The notes: generated by a model from the letters alone, not told the origin. DNA of 64,000 nucleotides from Exiguobacterium sp. s193 (GCF_018618755.1 NZ_JACSMR010000002.1:402969-466968); one strand, 5' to 3'. Positions 16,485-25,841 are shown, counted from the stretch's first letter. Program-made: numbers and translations.

Positions 16485-16961
16485 TTATGTTAAATCAACT
16501 GTTTTGTTGATTTCGTTCGAGTCATCATTTCCTGTGACCTTCTTCAGGACTTGTTTGACTGACTTAGTCGTGTTTCCCGTTTCCCAGTACTCCGCAGCTT
16601 CCGTATTGACTTTAATTAAAATAACTTTCGGGTCTTCGTAGCTTGTCCCGAGATAAGCTTCGTACCGGGGACTCCACAGTTCTTTTTTGCGGGCGACATC
16701 TTCGACGATTTCCGCTTTACCGCGGATTGAGACATATGATTTGTCGACATAAGCGACGTTGACGCTCGGATTTTTTAAGATTTCATTATATTTCCCTGTT
16801 TCTTTTGAAGTGAGGAACCAGAGATCGCCATCGAACTCGATATCCTGTGTTTGCATCGGACGCGAGACAAGACCTTCATCTGATACTGTCGTCAGCATCG
16901 CCGTTTCGATTTTATCGATTAATTTTTTGACCGTTTCGACTGCTTCTTGATTCGTTGACAT
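16485..16961 (-). CDS. General stress protein 26 / pyridoxamine 5'-phosphate oxidase-fold protein
   Basis: 158 aa. The split-barrel flavin-binding fold is recognisable from AMLTTVSDEGLVSRPMQTQDIEFDGDLWFLTS and VNVAYVDKSYVSIRGKAEI. It resembles B. subtilis YdaG, a SigB-dependent stress protein of unknown reaction (probably binds FMN or F420-like cofactor). The C-terminus carries a variable, charged tail. ATG at 16961 is preferred over the GTG at 16970 because GGGGTG lies 8 bp before it. A SigB-like promoter is visible upstream. Confidence 0.85.
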   Translation of the reverse strand: MSTNQEAVETVKKLIDKIETAMLTTVSDEGLVSRPMQTQDIEFDGDLWFLTSKETGKYNEILKNPSVNVAYVDKSYVSIRGKAEIVEDVARKKELWSPRYEAYLGTSYEDPKVILIKVNTEAAEYWETGNTTKSVKQVLKKVTGNDDSNEINKTVDLT

Positions 16962-17008
16962 ATACAACACCCCATCTGTTCATTTTTTTTAATGCTCACT
17001 TTAAGAAT

Positions 17009-17033
17009 GTTCCCTGAATCTGAAATTGAAAAC
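17009..17033 (-). promoter_or_regulatory. Candidate SigB promoter for the stress protein
   Basis: On the minus strand GTTTTC, 13 bp, GGGAAC resembles the SigB consensus GTTTAA-N13-15-GGGTAT. It is placed 48 bp before the start codon of a YdaG-like gene, a SigB target in B. subtilis. Confidence 0.4.
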
Positions 17034-17129
17034 GTCATCAATGAATCAAGAAGCAGTTTTATTGCAATCGGTCGTTTCCGAGGCGTACAGTCTAAGTATG
17101 AATTTCAGTTTAAAGGAGCGTTTTACACG

Positions 17130-18140
17130 ATGAAATTAAGTATATTGGATCAATCTCCTGTCTCAAAAGGGCAAACCCCATCAGAGGCATTACAAGAAAC
17201 AGTCGAGCTTGCGAAAACAGCAGACGAGCTAGGCTACACACGCCTGTGGGTCTCGGAACACCACTTCGCGAAGACACTTGCCGGGTCGAGTCCGGAAGTA
17301 TTGATTGCCTACATGGCAGCTGTGACGAAACAAATCCGTCTTGGTTCAGGCGGTGTCATGTTACCGCACTATAGTCCTTACAAAGTTGCGGAAAACTTCC
17401 GTGTCCTTGAAGGGCTTGCCCCGAACCGGATTGACCTTGGGCTTGGCCGGGCACCGGGCGGCATGCCGCTTGCGACACGCGCCTTGCAGGAAGGTTCGTC
17501 GCCACGGTTCGGCGGCGCGGACTATGGCGCGCAGCTTGACGATCTCGTTGATTACCTAACAGACGGGGCGCCGGCAAATCACCGTTTCGCAGGACTCGTC
17601 GCAACACCGGAAGTCGACACGACACCGGAAGCCTGGTTGCTCGGTTCAAGCGGTGGCAGTGCGTTAAATGCAGCACAACGCGGATTCGGTTTTGCCTTTG
17701 CCCACTTCATCAACGGACAAGGCGGACAAGACGTGATGGACTATTACCGTCATAACTTCATGGCGACATCGTTCAACGCGACACCGCAGACACTCGTCTC
17801 AATTTTCGTGACGTGTGCCGAAACGACGGAAGAAGCAGAACGATTGGCTTCGAGTCTTGATTTATCATTGCTCCTGCTTGAGAAAGGTGTCTCGTCAACA
17901 GGTACCCCGACACCGGAAGAAGCAGCGTCATACCAGTATTCGTTCCAGGATCAATTCCGGATTGCCGAAAACCGGAAACGGATGATCGTCGGAAATCCAG
18001 AAGACGTCGCCCGTCAATTACAAGACCTCGCCGATTCATATGGAACGGACGAAGTCATGATTGCTTCGATGATTGCCGATAAAGAAGCGAAACAACAATC
18101 ACTCCGTCTCATCATGGACGCGGTCAAGGCAACGGTTTAA
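17130..18140 (+). CDS. LLM-class flavin-dependent oxidoreductase (luciferase-like)
   Basis: 336 aa in a TIM-barrel family using FMNH2. The N-terminus MKLSILDQSPVSKGQTPSEAL and RLWVSEHHFAKTLAGSSPEV are typical of the MsnO8/YhbW-type LLM oxidoreductases of Firmicutes, and IDLGLGRAPG lies near residue 105. ATG at 17130 follows AAAGGAGCG and gives the standard family start; the frame is open for 46 codons upstream without support. Substrate unknown. It is a single-gene unit that converges on the MFS gene. Confidence 0.9.
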   Translation: MKLSILDQSPVSKGQTPSEALQETVELAKTADELGYTRLWVSEHHFAKTLAGSSPEVLIAYMAAVTKQIRLGSGGVMLPHYSPYKVAENFRVLEGLAPNRIDLGLGRAPGGMPLATRALQEGSSPRFGGADYGAQLDDLVDYLTDGAPANHRFAGLVATPEVDTTPEAWLLGSSGGSALNAAQRGFGFAFAHFINGQGGQDVMDYYRHNFMATSFNATPQTLVSIFVTCAETTEEAERLASSLDLSLLLLEKGVSSTGTPTPEEAASYQYSFQDQFRIAENRKRMIVGNPEDVARQLQDLADSYGTDEVMIASMIADKEAKQQSLRLIMDAVKATV

Positions 18141-18149
18141 ATCAATCAG

Positions 18150-18185
18150 GACGTTCATCTCAGCTTGCTGAGGTGGACGTTTTTT
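18150..18185 (+). terminator. Terminator shared by the converging LLM and MFS genes
   Basis: ACGTTCATCTCAG pairs with CTGAGGTGGACGT, then T residues. It overlaps the last codons and stop of the minus-strand MFS gene (stop at 18160-18162). Confidence 0.8.
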
Positions 18186-19434
18186 CAGGTTCGGGAATCG
18201 GATCTGTTGCAAGACGTTCTGCCCGGATGTCACGGCGCAAGTGGAAAAAGCCGATTCCGACCGTCACGAGTAAGCCGGACGAACTGATTGCGAGAATCAG
18301 ATTGAGCGAGACGTAATCACTTAACAGGCCGAATAACAACATCCCGATTGGCGTAATCCCCATCGCGAGTGATTCCAGGACACCGATGACACGTCCCAAG
18401 TAAGCCGGATCGGTTTGCCGTTGGACGAGCAGTTGAATCGGAATGTTTGACCGGAGGATGATGAACCCGACCGTAAAGGAGAAGATGAGAAAATAAGCAA
18501 ATGTCCAGTTCGACGGAACGATCCCGAGTAACGGGAACAAAGGGGAAAGGAATAAAAACCCGACTAAAGCAACCGACTGGAACAATGTCATCAATGGACG
18601 CTTGATCGTAAAGCGGGGGAGAGCAAGCAGCAGCGAACTGAGTAACAGACCGAGACCTAAAGCTGCTTCAATCGTTCCGAACTGAAATGGTGTAACGTTG
18701 AGACGATCGAGCAAAATGATGGGATAGATGACTTCTAAGGCGATGAAAAAGAAATTCAAGACAAGTGCCATCAAGATCAGTGTCGTCAGGACCCGTTGTT
18801 TGAATAAATAACGGTAACCGGATTGAAAGTCTGCCCAGAGCGAAGGCGGGCTTTCTTCATTTACGGCGGGGATGACACGGAACGTCAGGCGCATGTTCCA
18901 CAGCGCAGCGAGAGAAAACAAGCAAAGCGGTAAAAGCGTGAAAAGGTGGATCGGTGCAAAGGCTAATAAAAAGCCGGCCAGCATCGGGGCAACGATCGAC
19001 GATAGCGAACTGATACTCGAAATGAGGGAATTCCCACGTTGCAATTCAGCATCATCGAGCAAGCGGGGCAAGGAACTCATCAAGGTAACGGAGAGAAAGG
19101 TCGAAAGAACCGTCAAAAGGGCACTGACGATCATGTAATGAATCGTGTGGACCGTGAAAAAGGCGGCGTACCCGGCAAAACCGGCGAGTATGAAGGCACT
19201 TGTCGCCTCGGTCGTGACGATGATTTTTTTCCGGTTCCAGCGGTCGGACAGCACGCCGGCAACGGGCGACAACAGAATCCGCGGCAGTGTGCCGGCTAGT
19301 AAGACGAGTGCGAATTGCAGCCCGGATGACGTTTCCCGTAATACGGTCAAACCCGCGACGAACGTAAAAAGACTTGCTGCGAACAACGAACAAAACTTAC
19401 CAAACAGGAGCCGTTGTAAATTTTTCGACATCAT
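18160..19434 (-). CDS. MFS transporter (DHA3-like efflux)
   Basis: 424 aa with about 12 hydrophobic segments. The loop after span 2, SPVAGVLSDRWNRKKIIV, is the MFS motif A (GxxxDRxxRK), and the early FVAGLTVLRETSSGLQFALV is typical of macrolide-efflux-like (MefA/DHA3) transporters. Two adjacent ATGs (19434 and 19431) follow GGAGG; the second has better spacing, so the start is uncertain by one codon. Its 3' codons are part of a terminator hairpin. Divergent from an XRE/TPR regulator across two matching palindromes, it is likely under that regulator's control. Confidence 0.88.
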   Translation of the reverse strand: MMSKNLQRLLFGKFCSLFAASLFTFVAGLTVLRETSSGLQFALVLLAGTLPRILLSPVAGVLSDRWNRKKIIVTTEATSAFILAGFAGYAAFFTVHTIHYMIVSALLTVLSTFLSVTLMSSLPRLLDDAELQRGNSLISSISSLSSIVAPMLAGFLLAFAPIHLFTLLPLCLFSLAALWNMRLTFRVIPAVNEESPPSLWADFQSGYRYLFKQRVLTTLILMALVLNFFFIALEVIYPIILLDRLNVTPFQFGTIEAALGLGLLLSSLLLALPRFTIKRPLMTLFQSVALVGFLFLSPLFPLLGIVPSNWTFAYFLIFSFTVGFIILRSNIPIQLLVQRQTDPAYLGRVIGVLESLAMGITPIGMLLFGLLSDYVSLNLILAISSSGLLVTVGIGFFHLRRDIRAERLATDPIPEPEKTSTSAS

Positions 19435-19448
19435 GATTCCTCCTTTTT

Positions 19449-19465
19449 GTTCAATTAAATTGAAC
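19449..19465. promoter_or_regulatory. Perfect 17-bp palindrome, candidate operator 1
   Basis: GTTCAATTAAATTGAAC is a perfect palindrome immediately upstream of the MFS RBS, at the edge of its promoter region. It recurs with one change 61 bp away. Confidence 0.65.
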
Positions 19466-19509
19466 TTTCCTTTATACTAGAGGAACAGGAGAAGTTTGTA
19501 AATATAAAA

Positions 19510-19526
19510 GTTAAATTAAATTGAAC
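19510..19526. promoter_or_regulatory. Near-identical palindrome, candidate operator 2
   Basis: GTTAAATTAAATTGAAC differs from operator 1 at one base. It lies 27 bp before the XRE regulator start. The pair likely binds that regulator at both divergent promoters. Confidence 0.6.
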
Positions 19527-19552
19527 TTTATTAATGGATTGAGGTTAAAACG

Positions 19553-20740
19553 ATGCTTGGAGAACGGATTAAAGGTTTACGAAAAGCAAAAAAAATGACG
19601 CAGTCGGATGTCGCAGACGGCATCATGACGAAATCGATGCTCAGTATGATTGAGAACGGCAAGGCGACGCCGTCCTTACCGGCGCTACAATCAATCGCGC
19701 GTCGCCTGCATGTCTCGGTCGACGAGTTGTTGATTGATCCCCGTGCGATCGAAATGAAGCAGCTGATTGAAAAAATCAATACGCAGACAGGTGACTATTA
19801 TGCGGAAGAACAGATTGCTAACATGCTCGCACCCTATTTGGAACCGGCGATTGATTCTTACTGGCAAGGTCGAATTTATGAAATGTACGGAAGTGCATTA
19901 CGTTTTTCGAACACGGAACAGGGCTTACATTATTTTGATTTAGCGGAGGAAATCTACAAGCGGCTTGAATTACGGGATGAACAGATCAATGTACAAATTT
20001 CGAAAATCTATTTCTTATTTTTCCTGCGCCGTTATGAAGAGGCGTACCGGAAAGTGGATGCGATGATGATTCATCAGGACGTCCCGCTTGCACATGAAAC
20101 GTTTCTTGACTATCAGATGTTACAGGCGATTCGTGTCAGTGTGAACGAAGACAACTGGAGCCGGTCGATTGAATTTTTGCGGGAAGGCATCCATTATATG
20201 CGTGAAAAAGGGGTCTACAGTGACGTCAGTAACTATCACCGGTTGCTGGCGTTGTTCTTAAGTTTAGACGGAGACTTTGAGGCGGCAAATCATGAGCTGG
20301 AATTACTGGAGCATTTCTTTTTGTTCACGGAAGCGACAGCATTCGAGCGGATTCTTGTCGAGTTGACCAAAGGGACGATTGCAGTGCACCGAGAGGACTA
20401 TGAAGGCGTCCGGTATGCGCGGGAACGACTCGTTGAAGTCAACATTGAAGCGTGTATCCATTACATCGGATACTTCGAGGTCTATCTGTGTTTATGGAAG
20501 GACTCAAAAGAGACACTCCCGTTTGACCTGCAAAGCGGTGTCGCTAATATTTGGCGCGGCGCACATTTATGGCAAGTTGGCGGAGAGTACGATCACGCGA
20601 TGATGTTATATGCGCTTGCATTAGCGATGCGGGCCGGAGTCGGATTGGATCGTCGGGCGGAAGTGGAGGAATTGACAAAACAACTGTCACCGGGACGATT
20701 CAAACAAGAAATCGAGCAAATCCTAGCGGGATTATCGTAA
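19553..20740 (+). CDS. XRE-type regulator with C-terminal TPR-like region
   Basis: 395 aa. Residues 1-60 are a Cro/C1 helix-turn-helix (LGERIKGLRKAKKMTQSDVA, then KSMLSMIENGKATPSLPALQSIA). The rest is an all-helical repeat region with TPR-like pairs (GLHYFDLAEEIYKRLELRDE; RRYEEAYRKVDAMM). This is the architecture of the RNPP/Rgg group, whose members often sense short peptides, and of related Bacillales XRE-TPR proteins without peptide partners. No small peptide gene is seen next to it. Divergent from the MFS exporter with two palindromic sites between them. Confidence 0.88.
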   Translation: MLGERIKGLRKAKKMTQSDVADGIMTKSMLSMIENGKATPSLPALQSIARRLHVSVDELLIDPRAIEMKQLIEKINTQTGDYYAEEQIANMLAPYLEPAIDSYWQGRIYEMYGSALRFSNTEQGLHYFDLAEEIYKRLELRDEQINVQISKIYFLFFLRRYEEAYRKVDAMMIHQDVPLAHETFLDYQMLQAIRVSVNEDNWSRSIEFLREGIHYMREKGVYSDVSNYHRLLALFLSLDGDFEAANHELELLEHFFLFTEATAFERILVELTKGTIAVHREDYEGVRYARERLVEVNIEACIHYIGYFEVYLCLWKDSKETLPFDLQSGVANIWRGAHLWQVGGEYDHAMMLYALALAMRAGVGLDRRAEVEELTKQLSPGRFKQEIEQILAGLS

Positions 20741-20837
20741 AAACTTAGGGCGGGAAGACCCGGCAGGAAGCGAGGATTACGCTTGCTTCACGCGACTTCT
20801 GCAGAAAAAAAGCGCAATAATTTACGCTGTCAGAGGC

Positions 20838-20884
20838 AAAAAAGACCCGCTCTCCTGTCCACTAAGGGCAGGAAACCGGGTCTT
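20838..20884 (-). terminator. Terminator of the NlpC/P60 gene
   Basis: AGACCCG/CGGGTCT outer stem with inner CCTGTCC/GGGCAGG; on the minus strand followed by six T. The flanking 20741-20837 segment between this and the XRE gene holds no gene, only short GC-rich inverted repeats around 20760-20800. Confidence 0.8.
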
Positions 20885-20942
20885 ATGTCTCGCCTGAGGC
20901 AAGCGTGAAAGAGTACTTCTTTTTTGAGTCAACCCTGTTGCA

Positions 20943-22376
20943 TCAGAGGGCTTTAAAGCCCAGTAATTTTTGTGTCCAGTACTTCTCCGACAGGCGACTG
21001 ATGCCGAGTGACGGTGTATTGGCATGGATGAATTGATCATTGTTCAACATGATTCCGATGTGAGTCGGTCCCGCGGCATACGTATTCTCGAAGAAGATGA
21101 TATCTCCCCGGGCCGGCTGACGTAACTTCGACAGTTTTTGACCGAGATACAGATCGTTGTTCCAGTAGCCGTTGACGTTCGTCCGTCCGACTTTATAACC
21201 TGCCGTATTCAACGTGTAGTTGATGAAGCCGGAGCAATCAAAACCGCCGTTGATCGGACTGCTCGATCCCCAGACGTATGGTGTCCCGAGATACTGTTGA
21301 CCGATTGAAATCGCACGTTCCATGACGCCTGAAGCGGGAACAGTCGACACGGGAGGCGGCGTCACAGGCGTCGTCGTCGCAACAGTTCCGGTCGTGATAT
21401 AGCTTTTCGCGACATAGTAGTAACCTGTCCCGATTTTGATTTGGTACCAACCGGCCGTTGAACCGGTCGTTTCACCCATGACTTGGACGGTCGAACCGTG
21501 TGCGACTTGGGTGAAGATTTGAGAAGACGTCGTCGGGGCCGTCCGGACATTCAATCCTGTCGGTGCATTGACGGAATAGGTTTTTGTTTGGTCGACCGTG
21601 TTGACCGAGACGCCATTCGTCGCAGGCGGTGTTTCTTTTGCAGATGCTGAAACATAACTTGCGGCGACGTACAGAACTTTTCCGTCAAGTTTGATTTGAT
21701 ACCAGGCGTCGACCGTTCCCGTCACCGTCAAGAGCGTTTTATTCGGAATCGTTTTATAGACTTGAGACGATGTCGAGGCGGCGAGACGTGCATTGAGTCC
21801 GCCACTCGCATTGACGGTATATTGTTTCGACGTATCCACCGCTTTGACGGCGGTTGAAACAGGTTTCGTCACCGGTGGTTTCGACGTTGTCGTCACATTC
21901 GTCTTCTTTGCCGTGATTAAGCTGGCATGGACGTAAGCCGTTTTTTTGTTGTAGATGATTTGGTACCAGTCACCTGTCTTTTTCTTAACAGACACGATGG
22001 CATTCTTGGCCAGTTTGCCGACTTTTTTTGACGTCGTATTGGCTTGTTCGCGAATGTTGACACCAGCTGTATTCGTTATGTAAGTCGTCGTAGTTGTTGG
22101 TTTAGTCGTTGCTTTTTTGGATTTTACTGCTTTGACATAACTTGAAGTGATGAAAGCCTTTTTCGATTGATAGCGAATTTCGTACCACGATCCTGCTTTT
22201 TTGACAGCCGTCACGGTCGTACCCTTTTTTAATGTTGTGATGACTGGGGCGGAAGTAGTGGCAGCAGTTCGGATGTTGACATTTTCGGTTAAGGTTAACT
22301 TGGTCGATGCGGCTTCGACCGCGGTCGTTGAACTGATCAACGCCATCGTCGTCAAAGCGAGAAGTGTCTTTTTCAA
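20943..22376 (-). CDS. Secreted NlpC/P60 endopeptidase with four SH3b domains
   Basis: 477 aa cell-wall hydrolase. A signal peptide (KKTLLALTTMALISSTTAVEA) leads to four bacterial SH3 repeats of about 65 aa (NVNIRTAATTSAP, GVNIREQANTTSK, GLNARLAASTSSQ, GLNVRTAPTTSSQ) separated by Thr/Val/Pro linkers. The C-terminal ~115 residues are NlpC/P60: the nucleophile Cys sits in GGFDCSGF and the His in GPTHIGIML. Such enzymes cut the D-Glu-to-diamino-acid bond of peptidoglycan stem peptides. Single-gene unit with its own terminator. Confidence 0.95.
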   Translation of the reverse strand: MKKTLLALTTMALISSTTAVEAASTKLTLTENVNIRTAATTSAPVITTLKKGTTVTAVKKAGSWYEIRYQSKKAFITSSYVKAVKSKKATTKPTTTTTYITNTAGVNIREQANTTSKKVGKLAKNAIVSVKKKTGDWYQIIYNKKTAYVHASLITAKKTNVTTTSKPPVTKPVSTAVKAVDTSKQYTVNASGGLNARLAASTSSQVYKTIPNKTLLTVTGTVDAWYQIKLDGKVLYVAASYVSASAKETPPATNGVSVNTVDQTKTYSVNAPTGLNVRTAPTTSSQIFTQVAHGSTVQVMGETTGSTAGWYQIKIGTGYYYVAKSYITTGTVATTTPVTPPPVSTVPASGVMERAISIGQQYLGTPYVWGSSSPINGGFDCSGFINYTLNTAGYKVGRTNVNGYWNNDLYLGQKLSKLRQPARGDIIFFENTYAAGPTHIGIMLNNDQFIHANTPSLGISRLSEKYWTQKLLGFKAL

Positions 22377-22581
22377 GTTGCGTGGCTCCCTTCCATATAA
22401 GTTCAGAAATAATCGTTGTTACCATTTTGTCATATGAAATGTTAATTTCCCTTTTTTTAAAATATATTTTTTGTGAAAGAAACTATTCCTGATTTTCAAA
22501 AAATAATACCGGTTCATGTTCGTGTGGGTAGTAAAAGGGATTTTCTTGTACACTAAGGATATGAAGGAGGGAAACTTGCAC

Positions 22582-24294
22582 ATGTTAAAACGGTTTTATC
22601 AATATTACATACCGCATAAACGCTTATTTTGGCTCGACTTTTCGTCCGCCTTGTTCGTCGGTATACTCGAGCTTGCGTTTCCGCTGGCGGTCCAGTGGTT
22701 CATCGATTCCTTGTTACCAAAGGGCGAGCTGAACTGGATCATCCTCGTCAGTGTCGGTCTGCTGTTACTTTACATCATCAGCACGCTGATGCAGTTCGTC
22801 GTCAACTATTTCGGCCATAAGCTCGGAATCAACATCGAGACGGATATGCGCCGGCAGCTGTTCGGCCATGTTCAGAAGCAGTCGTTCCGCTTTTTTGATA
22901 ACACGAAAACGGGGCATATCATGAGTCGGATCACAAATGATTTGTTCGATATCGGTGAACTGGCTCACCACGGACCGGAAGATGCTTTCATCGCCGTCAT
23001 GACGTTACTTGGTGCCTTTTCAATCATGCTGACGATCAACGCGCCGCTCGCCCTTGTCACGGTGATTGCTGTTCCCTTCTTGATTTGGTTGATCAGTTTC
23101 GCCAACATCCGGATGAACCGTTCGTGGGACAAGATGTACGGCAACATCGCCGAAGTCAATTCCCGTGTCGAGGACAGCGTCTCCGGGATTCGCGTCGTCC
23201 AGTCGTTTACGAATGAAGCACATGAAGTCGCACGGTTCGAGCAAGACAATGCAACGTTCCGTCAATCAAAGATTAATGCCTATAAAGTCATGAGTACGAG
23301 TCTGTCCGGTATTTACCTGACGACGCGGCTGATGACGCTCGCCGTTCTTGTCTACGGTGCGTATTTAAGTTATAACGGACGCCTCAGTTACGGCGAACTC
23401 GTTGGTTTCATCCTCTATATGAACATTTTGCTGAAACCGATTGATAAGATTACGGCACTACTTGAGCTTTATCCGAAAGGCATGGCCGGATTTAAACGTT
23501 TCCTTGAAATGATTGATCATGACGATGAGTTGAAGGATGCACCGGACGCGATTGCCGTCGACCGCCTGCACGGGGCAATCCGATTCGATGAGGTCAGTTT
23601 CGGTTATGAAGCAGAGCGGTTGATTTTACAAAACATCAACCTATCGATTGAACCGGGACAGACGATTGCTTTTGTCGGAACATCTGGTGCCGGGAAAACG
23701 ACGATTTGTTCGTTGATTCCACGTTTTTATGATGTGACGGACGGCGCGATTACGATTGACGGAATCGATGTCCGCCAGATGACGAAAGCATCGCTCCGCC
23801 AGCAAATCGGAATCGTCCAACAAGACGTGTTCTTGTTTTCGGGGACAGTTGCTGAAAATATTGCCTATGGCGATTTGACAGCGACGCGAGCAGATATTGT
23901 CGAAGCAGCAGAACGGGCCCATCTTGGGTCGATGATTGCCGACTTGCCGGATGGCTACGATACCCAAATCGGAGAGCGTGGCTTGAAGTTATCGGGCGGG
24001 CAAAAACAACGCCTCGCCATCGCCCGGATGTTTTTGAAAAATCCACCATTGCTAATCTTAGATGAAGCGACGTCCGCTCTCGATACGGAGACGGAAGCCA
24101 TCATTCAAGAATCGCTTGCAGAACTCTCAAAAAATCGGACGACGTTAATCATCGCCCACCGGCTCGCGACGATCCGAAATGCCGACCGGATTTTGGTCGT
24201 CACGAAAGAGGGAATCGTCGAGGACGGGACACATGACGAATTAGTCGGAAATGGCGGTTATTTCTCACGTTTGCTTGAAAAACAACGAGTCTGA
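22582..24294 (+). CDS. ABC exporter, fused membrane and ATPase domains
   Basis: 570 aa half-transporter. Residues 1-310 hold six membrane spans; the ATPase follows with Walker A GTSGAGKTT, Q-loop VQQDVFLFSG, signature LSGGQ and Walker B LLILDEATSAL, all canonical, plus the switch His in IIAHRL. It would work as a homodimer, in contrast to the 52.6-56 kb pair. Resembles MsbA/BmrA-like lipid or drug exporters such as B. subtilis YgaD. ATG at 22582 is placed 10 bp after AAGGAGGG; an ATG at 22561 overlaps that RBS. Confidence 0.92.
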   Translation: MLKRFYQYYIPHKRLFWLDFSSALFVGILELAFPLAVQWFIDSLLPKGELNWIILVSVGLLLLYIISTLMQFVVNYFGHKLGINIETDMRRQLFGHVQKQSFRFFDNTKTGHIMSRITNDLFDIGELAHHGPEDAFIAVMTLLGAFSIMLTINAPLALVTVIAVPFLIWLISFANIRMNRSWDKMYGNIAEVNSRVEDSVSGIRVVQSFTNEAHEVARFEQDNATFRQSKINAYKVMSTSLSGIYLTTRLMTLAVLVYGAYLSYNGRLSYGELVGFILYMNILLKPIDKITALLELYPKGMAGFKRFLEMIDHDDELKDAPDAIAVDRLHGAIRFDEVSFGYEAERLILQNINLSIEPGQTIAFVGTSGAGKTTICSLIPRFYDVTDGAITIDGIDVRQMTKASLRQQIGIVQQDVFLFSGTVAENIAYGDLTATRADIVEAAERAHLGSMIADLPDGYDTQIGERGLKLSGGQKQRLAIARMFLKNPPLLILDEATSALDTETEAIIQESLAELSKNRTTLIIAHRLATIRNADRILVVTKEGIVEDGTHDELVGNGGYFSRLLEKQRV

Positions 24295-24306
24295 TGAACA
24301 TCTCAT

Positions 24307-24356
24307 CCGGATCGTATTCACCCGTTCGTATGAAAGGGAGGTACGGTCCGGTTTTT
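24307..24356 (+). terminator. Terminator of the ABC exporter gene
   Basis: CCGGATCGTA (24307) pairs with TACGGTCCGG (24342), followed by five T. Confidence 0.75.
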
Positions 24357-24450
24357 ATTTGATTGTCTGTTCGATTCTGCCGGATGATAAAAGGTGGGGG
24401 AATGATTTGTTGGGAAAAGGGGAAAATAGAATCGAAGGGAGGGCGCTTTG

Positions 24451-25311
24451 ATGTATGGATTATTTTGTGAAAACTATAATGAAACCTATACCATGCTCCG
24501 TGAAGAGACGTCCCACGATTTCCGGCGGTTTTTTGCCTTGTCGTATACGATTCAGGATGTCGTCTTTGACCGTGCGGCCTATGACCGTGTCTGGCACGTC
24601 ATCAAACGAAAGACGACCCGATTTTCAGCACTCCAAAGTCGATACACACCACTCTTGATTTCGCAAATCCAATTATATAGTGATGAACCGGAACGCTTGG
24701 TCGGACAAGTAATTGAAGCGGAGAAACACGTCAAACGGCGTTTCATCAAAGACAAAGCGGTCCGCCCGTTTTTTGCATTAGGGGAACTTATGAATCGCCA
24801 GCGCGGAAATGACGCTTTACCGCTCGTGGAACAGTTTCAAGAGAATCGGCCTGGACTCAACTTAACGAAACAATATGTCGTTACGGCCGCCTTGATGGAC
24901 CAAACAGCATTACGTCCGTCTTTTATCGAGGATGTCGATACAAATGAAAACTGGCTCGGGACATGGATGGAACCGTCGGGTGAACGGTTGATTACGGCAC
25001 AAATTCTTGCCGCGTCAAGCAATCCAATGCAACAAAAACAACGACTCGAAACCTGGATTGAGATGTTGGAAAAACGAGAAATCCGGATATGGAAACGTCT
25101 TTTTCCATTACTTGCCCTTGTACAGTCGAGCGACCGCGTCGACCTGATCTATGTCACACGGGTCGTCGATCGGGAGCGGTCACGGAACCGGTTCTCGGAC
25201 GAAGTCAATTGGTTGCTTGCATTTCATCTGTTATTGGCGAAAGCGGGACATAGTCGTTTGCAATCGACATTACTTGTGCTCGAGACGCTCGAATTGACGA
25301 AAAAAGCCTGA
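24451..25311 (+). CDS. DUF4003-like protein of unknown function
   Basis: 286 aa, soluble, helical, no signal peptide. The segment FDRAAYDRVWHVIKRKTTRFSALQS with later LLISQIQLYSDEPERLV recalls the DUF4003 family (Bacillales proteins that follow members of a cohort through repeated helical hairpins), but the match is from memory. ATG at 24451 sits 7 bp after AAGGGAGGG. No gene partner is evident: an ABC exporter with its own terminator precedes it and repeat C follows. Confidence 0.7.
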   Translation: MYGLFCENYNETYTMLREETSHDFRRFFALSYTIQDVVFDRAAYDRVWHVIKRKTTRFSALQSRYTPLLISQIQLYSDEPERLVGQVIEAEKHVKRRFIKDKAVRPFFALGELMNRQRGNDALPLVEQFQENRPGLNLTKQYVVTAALMDQTALRPSFIEDVDTNENWLGTWMEPSGERLITAQILAASSNPMQQKQRLETWIEMLEKREIRIWKRLFPLLALVQSSDRVDLIYVTRVVDRERSRNRFSDEVNWLLAFHLLLAKAGHSRLQSTLLVLETLELTKKA

Positions 25312-25490
25312 AAAAAGGGGTTACGGACAAGACGAAGTGGAGGCGAGCTAATGGCTAACTCTTCTGGAAATTAAAGAGTCGACATGGGTTGCCGTCGTGG
25401 TGTCGCACTTCACGGCAGGGTTGTGGAAGGTTACTTTTCGCTTTGAGCGATTCAAGGCGGAATGTTTAAAAAAAAGAGAAACTTCAGACT

Positions 25491-25841
25491 GTAGACAACG
25501 TGCTAGCGGGAGATAAAAGCGTCTTTTTTCGTTGCTTTCCTCGGGCGAGGCGCAAGCCATTGCTCATTGATCCTCACGGACAACGAGCAGGGTCTTGCCT
25601 GCCTCTGAACGTGCGTTAAAAACGCATGTTTTCCCGTAGGAGTCAACGAAACGTGACCCTTTTTAAGTAATACCGTGAGGGGAGTCTAAGCATGCAGGCG
25701 CTTAGAGCGCAATCCGTCTTGAATCGCTTTAGATCGCGAGAAGCAATCGGTCGCGCCGCTTTGAAGACGAGGCGAGACAGGAAAGCGTGAACGGATTGCT
25801 TCTCGATCTAGCATGTTCACTTTTCATAAGAGTTCGTCTAC
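25491..25841 (+). repeat. Dispersed structured intergenic repeat, copy C (long form)
   Basis: Contains the shared core (see 10070) and, like copy D, an extra ~160-bp module ending GCATGTTCAC, CATAAGAG and GTCTACACG. Terminal inverted repeat GTAGAC/GTCTAC. Variable hairpin ACGTGCGTT aaa AACGCATGT. Immediately right, TCTACACGC (25838) and GCGTGTAGA (25869) form a further perfect 9-bp inverted repeat. It lies downstream of and co-oriented with the DUF4003-like gene. No duplicated terminator was found around this copy; 25312-25490 holds no gene. Confidence 0.85.

Noticed and set aside
19553..20740. RNPP quorum-sensing system with a peptide gene
   Set aside because: No short secreted peptide frame with an RBS was seen next to the regulator; architecture alone does not show peptide sensing.
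20757..20890. Possible fifth, diverged copy of the dispersed repeat (GGGTCTTATGTCTCGCCTGAGG)
   Set aside because: Only short word matches to the core; the segment is explained by the NlpC gene terminator and small GC-rich inverted repeats.
25348..25560. 70-codon minus-strand frame across the left end of repeat C
   Set aside because: Overlaps the repeat core, no RBS, no similarity to the proteins read from other copies.
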